Assembly: GCA_017469845.1 (NCBI GenBank)
Contig: JAFUFP010000034.1
Span: forward strand, 1-42,930
DNA length: 42,930 nt
Direction: 5' to 3'
Source: Bacteroidales bacterium
GTDB taxonomy: Bacteria > Bacteroidota > Bacteroidia > Bacteroidales > UBA932
The notes under the pieces were generated by a model. The model saw nothing but the letters and a program-made list of their open reading frames with translations, ran no database searches and was not told the DNA's origin. The number at the start of each line of letters is the position of its first letter. Position 1 is the first letter of the stretch. Both the position numbers and the translations under genes were made by a program. This document shows, piece after piece, positions 34,033 through 42,688 of this stretch.

Positions 34033-34287
34033 TCAATAACTGTCCTGGATTCTCTTGAGATTGTTTTCGTTATTCTCAATCTGCTTGAGCATCTGCTGCA
34101 GATGAATCATATGCGAAGACATCTGACTGGAGTAATCCCTCCACTCAGTCTTGATTGATTCCACGCACTTGTCCTTGAACACATGTGAGATGTTGTCGTC
34201 CCACAATTCGAAAAGAGCGTTGGAACTATTTCCGAGCATGCGAATATGCTCTTCAATACGGGATAATTCTTCCTTCAACATCGCCAT
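34033..34287 (-). CDS. Small helical protein with W-x-D motif, WXG100-like
   Basis: An 84-residue protein starting MAMLKEELSRIEEHIRML (34287; MLKEEL at 34281 is also possible). It is almost entirely helical with a central turn: ALFELWDDNISHVFKDKCVESIKTEWRDY. The W-D-D-x-x-x-x-x-F-K-D-K pattern is shared with the 95-residue protein at 34783-35070 (W-H-D-x-x-x-x-x-F-K-N-R), so the two are likely homologues. A helix-turn-helix hairpin with W-x-G/D and an F eight residues on is the layout of WXG100 (ESAT-6-like) proteins. It is the fourth gene after the FtsK-like ATPase in the operon, 4 nt after the coiled-coil gene. The WXG100 link is an inference from length, helix pattern, Trp motif and the neighbouring ATPase. 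Confidence 0.6.
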   Translation of the reverse strand: MAMLKEELSRIEEHIRMLGNSSNALFELWDDNISHVFKDKCVESIKTEWRDYSSQMSSHMIHLQQMLKQIENNENNLKRIQDSY

Positions 34288-34291
34288 CAAC

Positions 34292-34777
34292 CTAAAGATG
34301 AGTTTCCTTGTAGGAACGGATATGTTCTTCGGCTTTGGACAAGAACAGTTGACCATTTTCCACCTTCGTGGAAAGACGGGTCATATACTTGCGGGTCAAT
34401 TCCCTCATCGCAAACAAATCATGCTTCGCACTTGACGCCCACGAATGTGCCGTATCCGCTTCGATCCTTGCGTTCGGTACGGAATTGCCGTCGATGTGTT
34501 CGAAGCGCATTCTGGCTCTTCGGACTTCAGCGGGGTCGGATTCAAAGTTGGAAATGTACCTGTATTCTTCACGAGCCGCGGCCGCATCCGACTTCACCTG
34601 TTCGTACTGTTCCCGCATATCCTTGACGCGCTTATTGAGTTCATACTCGATTTCATCCATCTTGTCGAGCATTCTTCTCATATCGGCGGACATCTGTCCG
34701 ATGAAATCTGAGAACTTGACTCTGTAAGCGGCGATGGCGTCAACATCAGAAACCTTTACATCTTGACCGGTAGCCAT
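34292..34777 (-). CDS. Coiled-coil protein of the type VII-like cluster
   Basis: A 161-residue protein, nearly all helical: AAYRVKFSDFIGQMSADMRRMLDKMDEIEYELNKRVKDMREQYEQVKSDAAAAREEYRYI, then a short linker (SNFESDPAEVRRARMRF) and a second helical half (NARIEADTAHSWASSAKHDLFAMRELTRKYMTRLSTKVENGQLFLSKAEEHIRSYKE). The two-helix plan with a Trp at about residue 112 is like a longer version of the WXG-like proteins on both sides. No enzymatic motif. It sits 5 nt after the first and 4 nt before the second small W-x-D protein, so it is very likely part of the same complex, perhaps a substrate or a chaperone-like partner. I recognise no family. Confidence 0.65.
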   Translation of the reverse strand: MATGQDVKVSDVDAIAAYRVKFSDFIGQMSADMRRMLDKMDEIEYELNKRVKDMREQYEQVKSDAAAAREEYRYISNFESDPAEVRRARMRFEHIDGNSVPNARIEADTAHSWASSAKHDLFAMRELTRKYMTRLSTKVENGQLFLSKAEEHIRSYKETHL

Positions 34778-34782
34778 CTACT

Positions 34783-35070
34783 TTAGAAATTGATCTTGTT
34801 GTTCTTATACTGATCGAGGATGTCGCAAGTCTTCGTGAGAAAAGCGTTGTAGGCCTTGAACTCCTCCGCCATTTTCTGGATGGTACGTACACTCTCATCG
34901 AAACGGTTCTTGAACATTTCGTTCGAATCGTCATGCCATCCTTCACAAACCTGATTCATGCGACGTTGAGCCTGGCACATGACATTGTACATCTGCTCAC
35001 CCATCTGCTGTATCTGCCTGCCGAAATTCCTCAGATCTCCGACATTCTTTACTCCTGCATCCGTTGCCAT
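34783..35070 (-). CDS. Small helical protein with W-x-D motif, WXG100-like
   Basis: A 95-residue protein. Helix 1 is NFGRQIQQMGEQMYNVMCQAQRRMNQVC; the turn is EGWHDDSNEMFKNRFDESVRTI; helix 2 is IQKMAEEFKAYNAFLTKTCDILDQYKN. Size, helical hairpin and a Trp at the turn (W-x-D in place of W-x-G) match WXG100 proteins, the substrates and structural partners of type VII secretion ATPases. It is the first gene after the FtsK-like ATPase (59-nt gap), the position in which such partners are usually found. The gene has no strong Shine-Dalgarno site. Substitution of Gly by Asp and the phylum make this a distant, inferred homology. Confidence 0.65.
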   Translation of the reverse strand: MATDAGVKNVGDLRNFGRQIQQMGEQMYNVMCQAQRRMNQVCEGWHDDSNEMFKNRFDESVRTIQKMAEEFKAYNAFLTKTCDILDQYKNNKINF

Positions 35071-35129
35071 AAACTATTACATTTTAGATGGTTTATAATT
35101 ACGTATTGATCTATTGCCCGATTAGCGGA

Positions 35130-37865
35130 TTACTGGATACTGTCGGTATCGATATCCGTAAAGGGACAAAACATCTGGTACTTGTCTTTTTCGACGTAGT
35201 AGCAATAAGCCCTGAGACGCTCCGGATCCGATGAGAGATTCTCGATACGGATATCGTCATCGAGCTGAAGAACGTTCGCCGCGTTCGAATCCGAACGGAA
35301 CATGACGATATGATTGAACGTACTGTAGACAAACCTCGCGGACACGTAGTCTTCGTAGAGCAACTTCGAGGGCTGGTCAATCTGGAGGAACGTGTTGACT
35401 CCGACATGAGGTCCATTGGTAAGGATATAGGCCAATGCCTTGCGATAAGTGTCGTACCGGGCATTTACCTGAGGCTTGTCGAAACTGATGCTGTCCGGGT
35501 TGTCGAAATCGAAACTCATCCCTCCGCCTGAGGTAGCGTCCACGTCCTCGATCTTCAGATCCAGCTTCAATCCGCGGATACGTTCCTGACCGAGAATGAC
35601 AAGAATGGTCGGGGCCACATTGTCTGAATCTATGCTTGAGGCAAGATCATAAAGTACTCTTCCGATATCTCTTCGCTTTACTGTCTCGATAAGGCCCCGT
35701 TCTTTCAAGACGGACAAGGTTTCGACATAGCGAGGCTCGTTATCGAAGTCCATCAGATCAATGACTTTCACAGCCTTGGGTTTACCCAGTTCCGAAGCGG
35801 TATGCATTGCGGTGACAAGGGCATTCACAACGGTTTGTGACACCTGGGCCTCGTCGTTGATTCCGAAGAACAGAATGTTCTCACCATCGTCTTTCTTGAT
35901 CGGAACCGAAACGCTCTCCCTCTTGAGCGAGACCGAATATCCCAGGCAGGAAACGGGGTACTTGTTGGCCTGGATGGATCCAAGAGTCTCCTTGTCAACA
36001 GTGAAATTGTCCGAGCCGTTGAAATAGAACTGGCCGTTGCTCCTGGAGCCTTCGGCCTTCCGTCCGATGTAATCCACCACCTGCTTCACTTCGTCATTGG
36101 AAGTGTAGAATGACTGGAAGAATTCTTCACCGGAGACATGGTGATAATATACCTGACCGGTTGTCAAAGAAGCCGTCTTGTCGGTGGATCCGTTCACCAT
36201 CTTCTCGGAATCGGATGAAGCGCACTTGAGAAGATAGTGGTCAGTTATGTTGTTCAATATCTCGTTGGAGATTTCGGCCTGAGCCAGGGTTTGAGTGGCC
36301 AACAGAAGATGAACTCCCTGATTTCGGCCTTCCTTGGCGATCTTGGCGACTATCTCGGAAATCTCATCGAACTTTTTGGAATCCTGCTGATTCCTGACGA
36401 ACATCGCATGACACTCATCGGCAACCAGCATTATCTGGGGCATATGTTTGGTAGGATTTTTCCTGTTGTAGTCCGCTATATTGGATACACCTATGGAACG
36501 GAGAGCCTTTCCCCTCTCCTTCATGGCTTCATGAAGGTCACGGAGAATCTCCAACGTAATCTGCGTATCGCTATTGTCGACCAACAAGGCCTTTACATGC
36601 TTTGAAGTGCGATAACGGTTGAACTCGACTCCGCCCATTTTGAAGTCCAGCAGATAAAACTGCAGATCCTCCGGGCTGTATTTGAGCATCGCCGCGGAAA
36701 TCACATTGTGAAGGAACACGGACTTACCGGAGCCGGACTGGCCCAAGATGAAGGAATGGACATGTGAAACAGAATCCATCTGGAAGGTGGCAACCCCTCC
36801 GTTTAGAGTTTTTCCGACAGGGACTTCGATCAGGCTGTCGGTGGAAGCGTACGGCGTAGTGAAAAGACGCTCATAGTTCTGCTTGACAGGAACAACCTTG
36901 GATTCTTTGGAAGCTTCCGTATTTATATAGTCGAAAAGCGCTCCGGAAATGGTCTTGTTGTCAAGAAGAGAAGTCACATGGACCAAACTCTTGCTCTCGG
37001 AAGTGATCTTGTCAAGGTCAATTTCATAATAATGGTCCTTAAGCGAAAGAACGGAGCGGCCGATACCTGATACTTGAGCGTCTTTATCGTTGAGAACCAC
37101 GAAATAGATACCTCCCTTATACCCGTTCTGGAAGAGAGGAATCAGCGAATCCGACACCCGTTCGAAATTGTTCGGATAGTGAAGTAGAACTACGATTTCG
37201 TACGGATATCTGAATCCTTTGTTTTTCGCATTGTATTTGGCCAATTCTCCGCACTCCTGTAGGACAGTGACCATTCTGGACTGCATATCCTTGCAAAGAG
37301 AATCGAGTTGACCAGTGTCCGCGATCAGATCCCTGAACAGGGAGTGGTCCAGGTTACGGGTGAAAAGGGAAGCCGTTCCCGACAGTTGCAGATCAACGAA
37401 GTTGAGATGGACAGATTTGATGGGAAGCGACAATATGATATTTGAAAGAAGGCAATTGAACGCCTTGACGGCCTTATCCAGCGACGCTTTGTCGTAATTG
37501 ATCACAAAATTGGCGTTTGAGGGATCGGACTGCCACTGAGCGTAGACAGGAATCTCAAAATCGGTTCCGCATACATTCCGTTTCATCGTTTCACCGGTAG
37601 GAATGAGATCGGCGACGAACTTTTCCTCAACACGTGAGGCGAGATTCTTTTTGATGGTCGCGATTTCCGAGGACGAAACTTCGGAATCGTAATTTACCTG
37701 CACCAATTCGGGAAGGATCTGGCGCAACTTTTTGAATTTGCCCACCACGTCTTCCTGGGCAAGCCTCACGTCTTCTTTGAATTCTTCAGCCGTAGTCGAA
37801 ACACTCCTTTCCAAGCGGAGTTCATATTCGCGGAGAATGGTATTTATAGCACTGATCGTTTTCAT
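35130..37865 (-). CDS. FtsK/SpoIIIE-like ATPase with three tandem domains, EccC/EssC-like
   Basis: A 911-residue soluble protein. Domain 2 (about residues 340-600) is a canonical FtsK/SpoIIIE ATPase: Walker A LGQSGSGKS (374-382), YLLDFKMGGVEFN, Walker B IMLVADECHAMF (D483, E484) and the GVHLLLATQTLAQ block. Domain 1 (about 110-300) has the same order of blocks (VHLNFVDLQLSGTASLFTRNL, ELAKYNAKNKGFRYPYEIVVLLHYPNN, GGIYFVVLND) without Walker A. Domain 3 (about 640-911) has a degenerate Walker A (ILFFGINDEAQVS) and B (ILVILGQERIRGL) and the block HVGVNTFLQIDQ. Three such domains occur in EccC/EssC of type VII secretion, but no transmembrane helices or FHA domain are seen here. It lies between the WG-repeat protein (33 nt) and the small W-x-D proteins. 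Confidence 0.8.
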   Translation of the reverse strand: MKTISAINTILREYELRLERSVSTTAEEFKEDVRLAQEDVVGKFKKLRQILPELVQVNYDSEVSSSEIATIKKNLASRVEEKFVADLIPTGETMKRNVCGTDFEIPVYAQWQSDPSNANFVINYDKASLDKAVKAFNCLLSNIILSLPIKSVHLNFVDLQLSGTASLFTRNLDHSLFRDLIADTGQLDSLCKDMQSRMVTVLQECGELAKYNAKNKGFRYPYEIVVLLHYPNNFERVSDSLIPLFQNGYKGGIYFVVLNDKDAQVSGIGRSVLSLKDHYYEIDLDKITSESKSLVHVTSLLDNKTISGALFDYINTEASKESKVVPVKQNYERLFTTPYASTDSLIEVPVGKTLNGGVATFQMDSVSHVHSFILGQSGSGKSVFLHNVISAAMLKYSPEDLQFYLLDFKMGGVEFNRYRTSKHVKALLVDNSDTQITLEILRDLHEAMKERGKALRSIGVSNIADYNRKNPTKHMPQIMLVADECHAMFVRNQQDSKKFDEISEIVAKIAKEGRNQGVHLLLATQTLAQAEISNEILNNITDHYLLKCASSDSEKMVNGSTDKTASLTTGQVYYHHVSGEEFFQSFYTSNDEVKQVVDYIGRKAEGSRSNGQFYFNGSDNFTVDKETLGSIQANKYPVSCLGYSVSLKRESVSVPIKKDDGENILFFGINDEAQVSQTVVNALVTAMHTASELGKPKAVKVIDLMDFDNEPRYVETLSVLKERGLIETVKRRDIGRVLYDLASSIDSDNVAPTILVILGQERIRGLKLDLKIEDVDATSGGGMSFDFDNPDSISFDKPQVNARYDTYRKALAYILTNGPHVGVNTFLQIDQPSKLLYEDYVSARFVYSTFNHIVMFRSDSNAANVLQLDDDIRIENLSSDPERLRAYCYYVEKDKYQMFCPFTDIDTDSIQ

Positions 37866-37898
37866 TTTCAGTTATTTTATTCGTTTCTTTTATTGGAT

Positions 37899-40697
37899 TT
37901 ATTCAAGAGGTACGATGAACTTGCCGGTTTTGTCGGTTCGACCTGTCTTGTTCCCCTGTGTAACTTTTACGGTACCATCACTGTCGATGGACACAGAATC
38001 GTATTCGCAAGGAAGGATGAGAATTCCGCTGTCGTTCAAGACCCCGCTCTTGTTTTTGATTTCAACCTTCCTTAAACCTGTTTTCTTGTCAGGACTGGAA
38101 ATGTAAGTGAATTGGGGAGCGACAATTTCTTTACCGCCCTCGTCAATGAATCCTTTCAGATCGTTTATTTCGACTTTGGTCCAACCGTTTTCGCCGCCAA
38201 GAGAATAAATATACGTGTACTTGACCTGTACGACCTCTTTACCTGTACCGTCAATATATCCCTTCAGTTTTCCGTTCTCGACTTGTCTCCAGCCGTTCTT
38301 GCCTACTGAATATATATAGGTGTATTTTACCGGAATGACTTCTTTCCCCGTTTTGTCAATGAAGCCAAGAAAATCACCTTTCTCGACTTTGATCCAACCT
38401 TGGTTGTCGGCACTGTAAATATAATCGTATTGGGGAGGAACGACGACTTCTCCGTTCTCTTTCACAAAGCCGTATAAATTGTCCTTTTCTACTTTGATCA
38501 AACCTGTTTTACTGTCTTTGGAATAGACAAAATCATAAAGGTCTTTCCAGTTGCTTACCGCGGCATCCGGACCCGCATCAGTTGATGATGCTGAAGAAGA
38601 CTCATCTGAATCTCCGGCATCATAGGAATCGTTGAAGTAATTTTCCGAATCCATGGAACTGTCGTCCACGAATGAGTAAGTGTCATAATCATCCGTTGCT
38701 CTGTCCTTTTTCCCGGAAAAGAATATTATACCGGAAACGATGAGCAGAAGGACTATAACGCCCGCCCAGCTGATCTTCACTTTCCGCTTGACCTGGATTC
38801 CTGAAATCTTCTTATGCAGTTTGGACATCTCTTCGAATCTGGCTACCATTCCTTCTCTACGGTTCCGGGTATCCGACAGGATGGTCTCAACGGTACGCTG
38901 AGCCTCTTTCAAAGAAGACAGTTTCCTGGAAGATTCATTCTTGGTAATGGAGTCCAGAATCTTCTTTACTTCACTACCGCTACTGTTTATTTCCTTTACG
39001 TCAGAAGTGTATTTCTTATGTAAGGCATTGTATTGTTTGAGAACTGAATTCAACTCTTTATTCGTCTCAGGATCGGGTATCAGCCACATGATGGGCCATA
39101 TCTGCTTCTTTTGTGGGATTGCCTTCTTTTTGGATGAGATATCGCTTACAATCTTGGACAGACCTTTTTCTTGAGAAGAGATGGTGCGGGCGGCTTCACT
39201 ACATGAAGTCAGAGCATCATCACACTTGAGCTTCAACGCTTTCAGCAGTTTATCCATCTCCTCCTTCTCTTTCCTGAGCTTCTCTTCCTGTTCTTTCCTG
39301 AGCTTTTCTTCACGCTCCTTCCTCAGTCTCTCCTCCTGCTCTTTTCTCAGCCTTTCTTCCTCTTCTCTCCGAAGTTTCTCCTCCTTTTCAAGGCGGAGCT
39401 TTTCTTCCCGCTCCAGACGAAGTTTCTCTTCAAGCTCCTTTCTGAGTCTTTCTTCTTCCTCTTTTCTGATCCTGTCTTCCTCCTCCTTTTGCATCTTGCG
39501 GACTAAAGCGCTCACACCGCTCTTCCAGGAGCGGAGATTACTCTCAAGTGATTTTTGTTCGGACTGGACCACGGAATAGAACGGAGTACTCTTTTTGATG
39601 TCCTTTTCGATGGCGGGACTCATCTGTTCGAGTTTCCTGACAGCGGAAGTATCGCCTCGAAGAGCGGCTTCGATATTCCAGGCATTGGCGAGTTCCCTGT
39701 TGGTGCCGTATGACTGTGCAAGCCTCATGCACTCTTGGGCTGTCCCCTCTTCAATCGAATCAGGGATCCTGTAAATCGGATTCGAGGTAACTCTCTCAAA
39801 GCCATCCGAAGCGGCCGGAAGATGGGATTTCGCCATTTCATACCAGAGGGCGGCTTCCTTGAGATCCTTTGAATCAGGATCGTTTTCGTACCATAGGCCG
39901 GTCAGATATTGCCACCACGGGTCCTTGTCATGACCGGCTATAATCCTTAGGCCAGATATTATATAATCGTTGTCCGTCGAATCGTCGTCATCAATCAGGC
40001 AGCGTCCAATCGCGTTTTCGAATTGGGGGTTCGGCTTGAAAGTGGGGAAACCCCTCTCTTCCAGCCATGAATTGATGTAATCCCTTCCGGCTGCGGCCGA
40101 GATGACCGTCAGCGGCATGAAAAGAAGGTTCCAATATTTGTGTTGTGCTTCTCCCTCAATTTCTTTCGGTGCCTTTTCGAGGACGTCTTCCCTATATCGG
40201 TCAAGGTCCCTTGAAAGGGACGGTAGTTTAGAACTTAGCTCTTTTCGGATCGGATCGGTAAAGCGGAACTGGAATTTCCCGCCAGAATATGAGCAGAATC
40301 CTTGAGTCGAGATGATTGACTGGATTCCGATTCTTAGTGAAGAGAACTGGTCAGAGGCAACCTTACCGGCTGTTTTTGAGGAATCGGGATTCAACTGCCA
40401 GTATCCCTTGGAATACAATCTTATGGCCGATGAATAATCCGCCGAGACTTCTTTCATCAAACCAAGAAGAAGTGACGCCGAGGCTTCGCCCTTGTCTGAA
40501 GCCAACGCGAAAAGTCTGGCCGCTTCTTCCATGGATACACTGCCGGCGGAATTGAAGCCGTACAGCTGATAAAGTCCCATGACAAACAACCGGTGCGGAT
40601 CATGATTGTCTCCTACGACAATGTGGCCTAAATTGTCTTCTTCACCCTTGAAAACATTTTGATTACGAAAACAATATTCAAATGATAAATCGTTCAT
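37899..40697 (-). CDS. Sel1/coiled-coil, membrane-anchored WG-repeat protein
   Basis: A 932-residue protein starting MNDLSFEYCF (40697); a TTG 13 codons earlier is less likely. N-terminal residues 1-400 include Sel1/TPR-like helices (FNSAGSVSMEEAARLFALASDKGEASASLLLGL, ELANAWNIEAALRGDTSAVRKLEQM). Residues about 403-484 are a long charged coiled coil of E-E-E-R-L-R-K-E type repeats. A second helical region (485-640) leads to one transmembrane helix (about 642-661, SWAGVIVLLLIVSGIIFF). A Ser/Asp-rich linker follows, and then six or so WG repeats (726-932, for example DNLYGFVKENGEVVVPPQYDYIYSADNQGWIKVEKG). The C-terminus may be periplasmic if the helix crosses outward. It is transcribed before the ATPase gene, probably as the membrane partner of the system. 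Confidence 0.75.
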   Translation of the reverse strand: MNDLSFEYCFRNQNVFKGEEDNLGHIVVGDNHDPHRLFVMGLYQLYGFNSAGSVSMEEAARLFALASDKGEASASLLLGLMKEVSADYSSAIRLYSKGYWQLNPDSSKTAGKVASDQFSSLRIGIQSIISTQGFCSYSGGKFQFRFTDPIRKELSSKLPSLSRDLDRYREDVLEKAPKEIEGEAQHKYWNLLFMPLTVISAAAGRDYINSWLEERGFPTFKPNPQFENAIGRCLIDDDDSTDNDYIISGLRIIAGHDKDPWWQYLTGLWYENDPDSKDLKEAALWYEMAKSHLPAASDGFERVTSNPIYRIPDSIEEGTAQECMRLAQSYGTNRELANAWNIEAALRGDTSAVRKLEQMSPAIEKDIKKSTPFYSVVQSEQKSLESNLRSWKSGVSALVRKMQKEEEDRIRKEEEERLRKELEEKLRLEREEKLRLEKEEKLRREEEERLRKEQEERLRKEREEKLRKEQEEKLRKEKEEMDKLLKALKLKCDDALTSCSEAARTISSQEKGLSKIVSDISSKKKAIPQKKQIWPIMWLIPDPETNKELNSVLKQYNALHKKYTSDVKEINSSGSEVKKILDSITKNESSRKLSSLKEAQRTVETILSDTRNRREGMVARFEEMSKLHKKISGIQVKRKVKISWAGVIVLLLIVSGIIFFSGKKDRATDDYDTYSFVDDSSMDSENYFNDSYDAGDSDESSSASSTDAGPDAAVSNWKDLYDFVYSKDSKTGLIKVEKDNLYGFVKENGEVVVPPQYDYIYSADNQGWIKVEKGDFLGFIDKTGKEVIPVKYTYIYSVGKNGWRQVENGKLKGYIDGTGKEVVQVKYTYIYSLGGENGWTKVEINDLKGFIDEGGKEIVAPQFTYISSPDKKTGLRKVEIKNKSGVLNDSGILILPCEYDSVSIDSDGTVKVTQGNKTGRTDKTGKFIVPLE
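39246..39491 (-). repeat. Tandem short repeats encoding the coiled coil
   Basis: A run of related units for E-E-x-L-R-[KLR]-E residues, with many near-identical 21-36 bp pieces. Such tracts can expand or contract by slippage or recombination. A homologous tract is at 41333-41599. Confidence 0.65.
39521..40683 (-). repeat. 1.16-kb duplicated block, copy 1
   Basis: Encodes the N-terminal Sel1-like region. It aligns with 41629-42791 at a constant offset of 2108 bases, so no net insertion or deletion separates the copies. The right edge is sharp: homology stops at the codons before FEYCF, next to the start of the gene. Confidence 0.85.
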
Positions 40698-40810
40698 TAT
40701 AGATTTCCTATTTTGATAAACGTCATTCTCTTTCAAGACTTTCTCCGGAATTCTTTCAACAAGAAGTCCACTCCTTTTTGACAGGCTACCGGAGAATAAA
40801 GCATCGACAT

Positions 40811-42688
40811 CTAAATCAGCGGTTTGACATATGGCTTCGGCTTACCTTTTTCCCACATCTCAATATTGGCGGCAACTTTGGAAATGGAATCGCCCTGCAA
40901 AGCGTAAGAGAGACGTTTTTCGCATTCTTGCAGCAGTTTTTTGACTTCTTTCTGTTTCTTCGAAACGGATGCTCTGTCCTTGTCTTCTTCAATGGAGGTC
41001 AACATCCCATCAACCGAAGGAAGCTTTCCTTCAACAAAAGTGATGGCTTCATTAAGGTCTCTTAAATACATTTCGGGAACATTCCAGTTATAACTCACGC
41101 ATTCATCAATGCTGTCGAATCCGCATTTCTTGTATATGGGACGCTGGAAAAACTTACAGCTTTTTTCGTCTTGAATCAGACATTCCTCCAAATGTTTGAG
41201 CGCTTTGTCGAATCTATCATTGAGTCCTTTGACTTTGAGGGCCTCTTCCTTTTCGAATGAACTGAAGCTGGAAAATTTCTTCCTTATCTTCTGGGTTTCC
41301 AGGTTGACTTTCTGCCACTTTGCATCATCTTCGGCATTCTTCGCCTCCTGCTCTCTCTTAAGTTTCTCCTCCATTTCCCGGCGGAGCTTCTCTTCCATCT
41401 CAAGGCGGAGTTTCTCCTCAAGCTCCTTCCGAAGCTTTTCTTCAGCCTCTTTTCTGAGCCTTTCCTCCTCCCTTTCAAGGCGGAGCTTTTCTTCCCGCTC
41501 CAGACGAAGTTTCTCTTCACGTTCCTTCCTGAGTCTCTCTTCTTCCTCTTTTCTCAGCCGTTCTTCTTCCTCTTTCCTTAGTCTCTCCTCTTCCTTCAGC
41601 ATCTTGCCGACAGTTTCACTCACCTTGCTCTTCCAGGAGCGCAGATTACTCTCGAGCGTTTTTTGCTCGGACTGGACAGCTGAATAGAACGGGGTACTCT
41701 TTTTGATGTCCTTTTCGATGGCGGGACTCATCTGTTCGAGTTTCCTTAGAGCGGAGATATCACCTCGAAGAGCGGCTTCGATATTCCAGGCATTGGCAAG
41801 TTCCCTGTTGGAGCCATATGACTGGGCCAACCTCAAACACTCTTCCGCTGTCCCCTCTTCAATAGAATCAGGAATCCTGTAAATCGGATTTGAGGTAACT
41901 CTCTCAAAGCCATCCGAAGCGGCCGGAAGATGGGATTTCGCCATTTCATACCAGAGGGCGGCTTCCTTGAGATCCTTTGAATCAGGATCATTTTCGTACC
42001 ATAGGCCCGTCAGATATTGCCAGAATGGATCCTTGTCGTGACCAGCCATGATCCTAAGACCCGATATTATATAGTCATTGTCCGTCGAATCGTCGTCATC
42101 GATCAGGCAGCGGCCCATCGCGTTTTCGAATTGGGGGTTAGGCTTGGGAGCCGGGAATGACCTTTCTTCCAGCCAAGTATTGATGTAATCCCTTCCGGCG
42201 GCGGCAGAGATGACCGTCAGCGGCATGAAAAGAAGATTCCAATACTTGTGTTGTTCTTCTCCCGCAGTATCCTTCGGTGCATTTTCAAGGACGTCTTCCC
42301 TATATCGGTCAAGGTCCCTCAAAAGGGACGGAAGTTTAGAACTGATTTCTTTTCTGACAGTATCGGAGAATTTGAACAGGAACTTCCCGCCGGAATATGA
42401 GCAGAATCCTTGAGTCGCGATGATTGACTGGATTCCGCTTCTTAATGAAGAGAACTGGTCTGAGGCAACCTTTCCGGCTTTTGTTGCAGGGTCGGGATTC
42501 AGCTGCCCGTATCCCTTTGAATACAATCTTATAGCCGAAGAATAGTCCGCCGAAACTTCTTTAATCAAACCAAGAAGAAGAGACGCCAAGGCTTCGCCCT
42601 TGTCTGAAGCCAACTCGAAAAGTCTGGCCGCTTCTTCCATGGATACACTGCCGGCGGAATTGAAGCCGTACAGCTCATAAAGCCCCAT
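40811..42688 (-). CDS. Sel1/coiled-coil protein, 5'-truncated paralogue
   Basis: A 625-residue frame taken from the ATG at 42688; a TTG at 42697 is the other option. Residues 1-363 are almost identical to the N-terminal part of the neighbouring WG-repeat protein (YGFNSAGSVSMEEAARLFELASDKGEALASLLLGL). Then a coiled coil (364-452) of E-E-x-L-R-K-E repeats and a unique C-terminal helical region follow. There is no transmembrane helix or WG repeat. Homology to the paralogue continues upstream of this start for about 34 codons, back to FEYCF, but a TAA stop (42791-42793, minus strand) sits just before it and no ATG lies between. The protein is therefore shortened at its N-terminus or not made. It would be the first gene of the operon. 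Confidence 0.6.
   Translation of the reverse strand: MGLYELYGFNSAGSVSMEEAARLFELASDKGEALASLLLGLIKEVSADYSSAIRLYSKGYGQLNPDPATKAGKVASDQFSSLRSGIQSIIATQGFCSYSGGKFLFKFSDTVRKEISSKLPSLLRDLDRYREDVLENAPKDTAGEEQHKYWNLLFMPLTVISAAAGRDYINTWLEERSFPAPKPNPQFENAMGRCLIDDDDSTDNDYIISGLRIMAGHDKDPFWQYLTGLWYENDPDSKDLKEAALWYEMAKSHLPAASDGFERVTSNPIYRIPDSIEEGTAEECLRLAQSYGSNRELANAWNIEAALRGDISALRKLEQMSPAIEKDIKKSTPFYSAVQSEQKTLESNLRSWKSKVSETVGKMLKEEERLRKEEEERLRKEEEERLRKEREEKLRLEREEKLRLEREEERLRKEAEEKLRKELEEKLRLEMEEKLRREMEEKLKREQEAKNAEDDAKWQKVNLETQKIRKKFSSFSSFEKEEALKVKGLNDRFDKALKHLEECLIQDEKSCKFFQRPIYKKCGFDSIDECVSYNWNVPEMYLRDLNEAITFVEGKLPSVDGMLTSIEEDKDRASVSKKQKEVKKLLQECEKRLSYALQGDSISKVAANIEMWEKGKPKPYVKPLI
41333..41599 (-). repeat. 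Tandem short repeats encoding the second coiled coil
   Basis: Repeated units for E-E-E-x-L-R-K-E; similar to but not the same length as the tract at 39246-39491, indicating changes in unit number after the duplication. Confidence 0.65.

Noticed and set aside
39246..39491. CRISPR or phase-variation repeats
   Set aside because: The repeats are in frame, have no regular spacers and encode a coiled coil; they are protein repeats.
40698..40736. TTG start 13 codons upstream for the WG-repeat protein
   Set aside because: An ATG at 40697 follows a weak A/G-rich site; the extra residues are not supported by homology.
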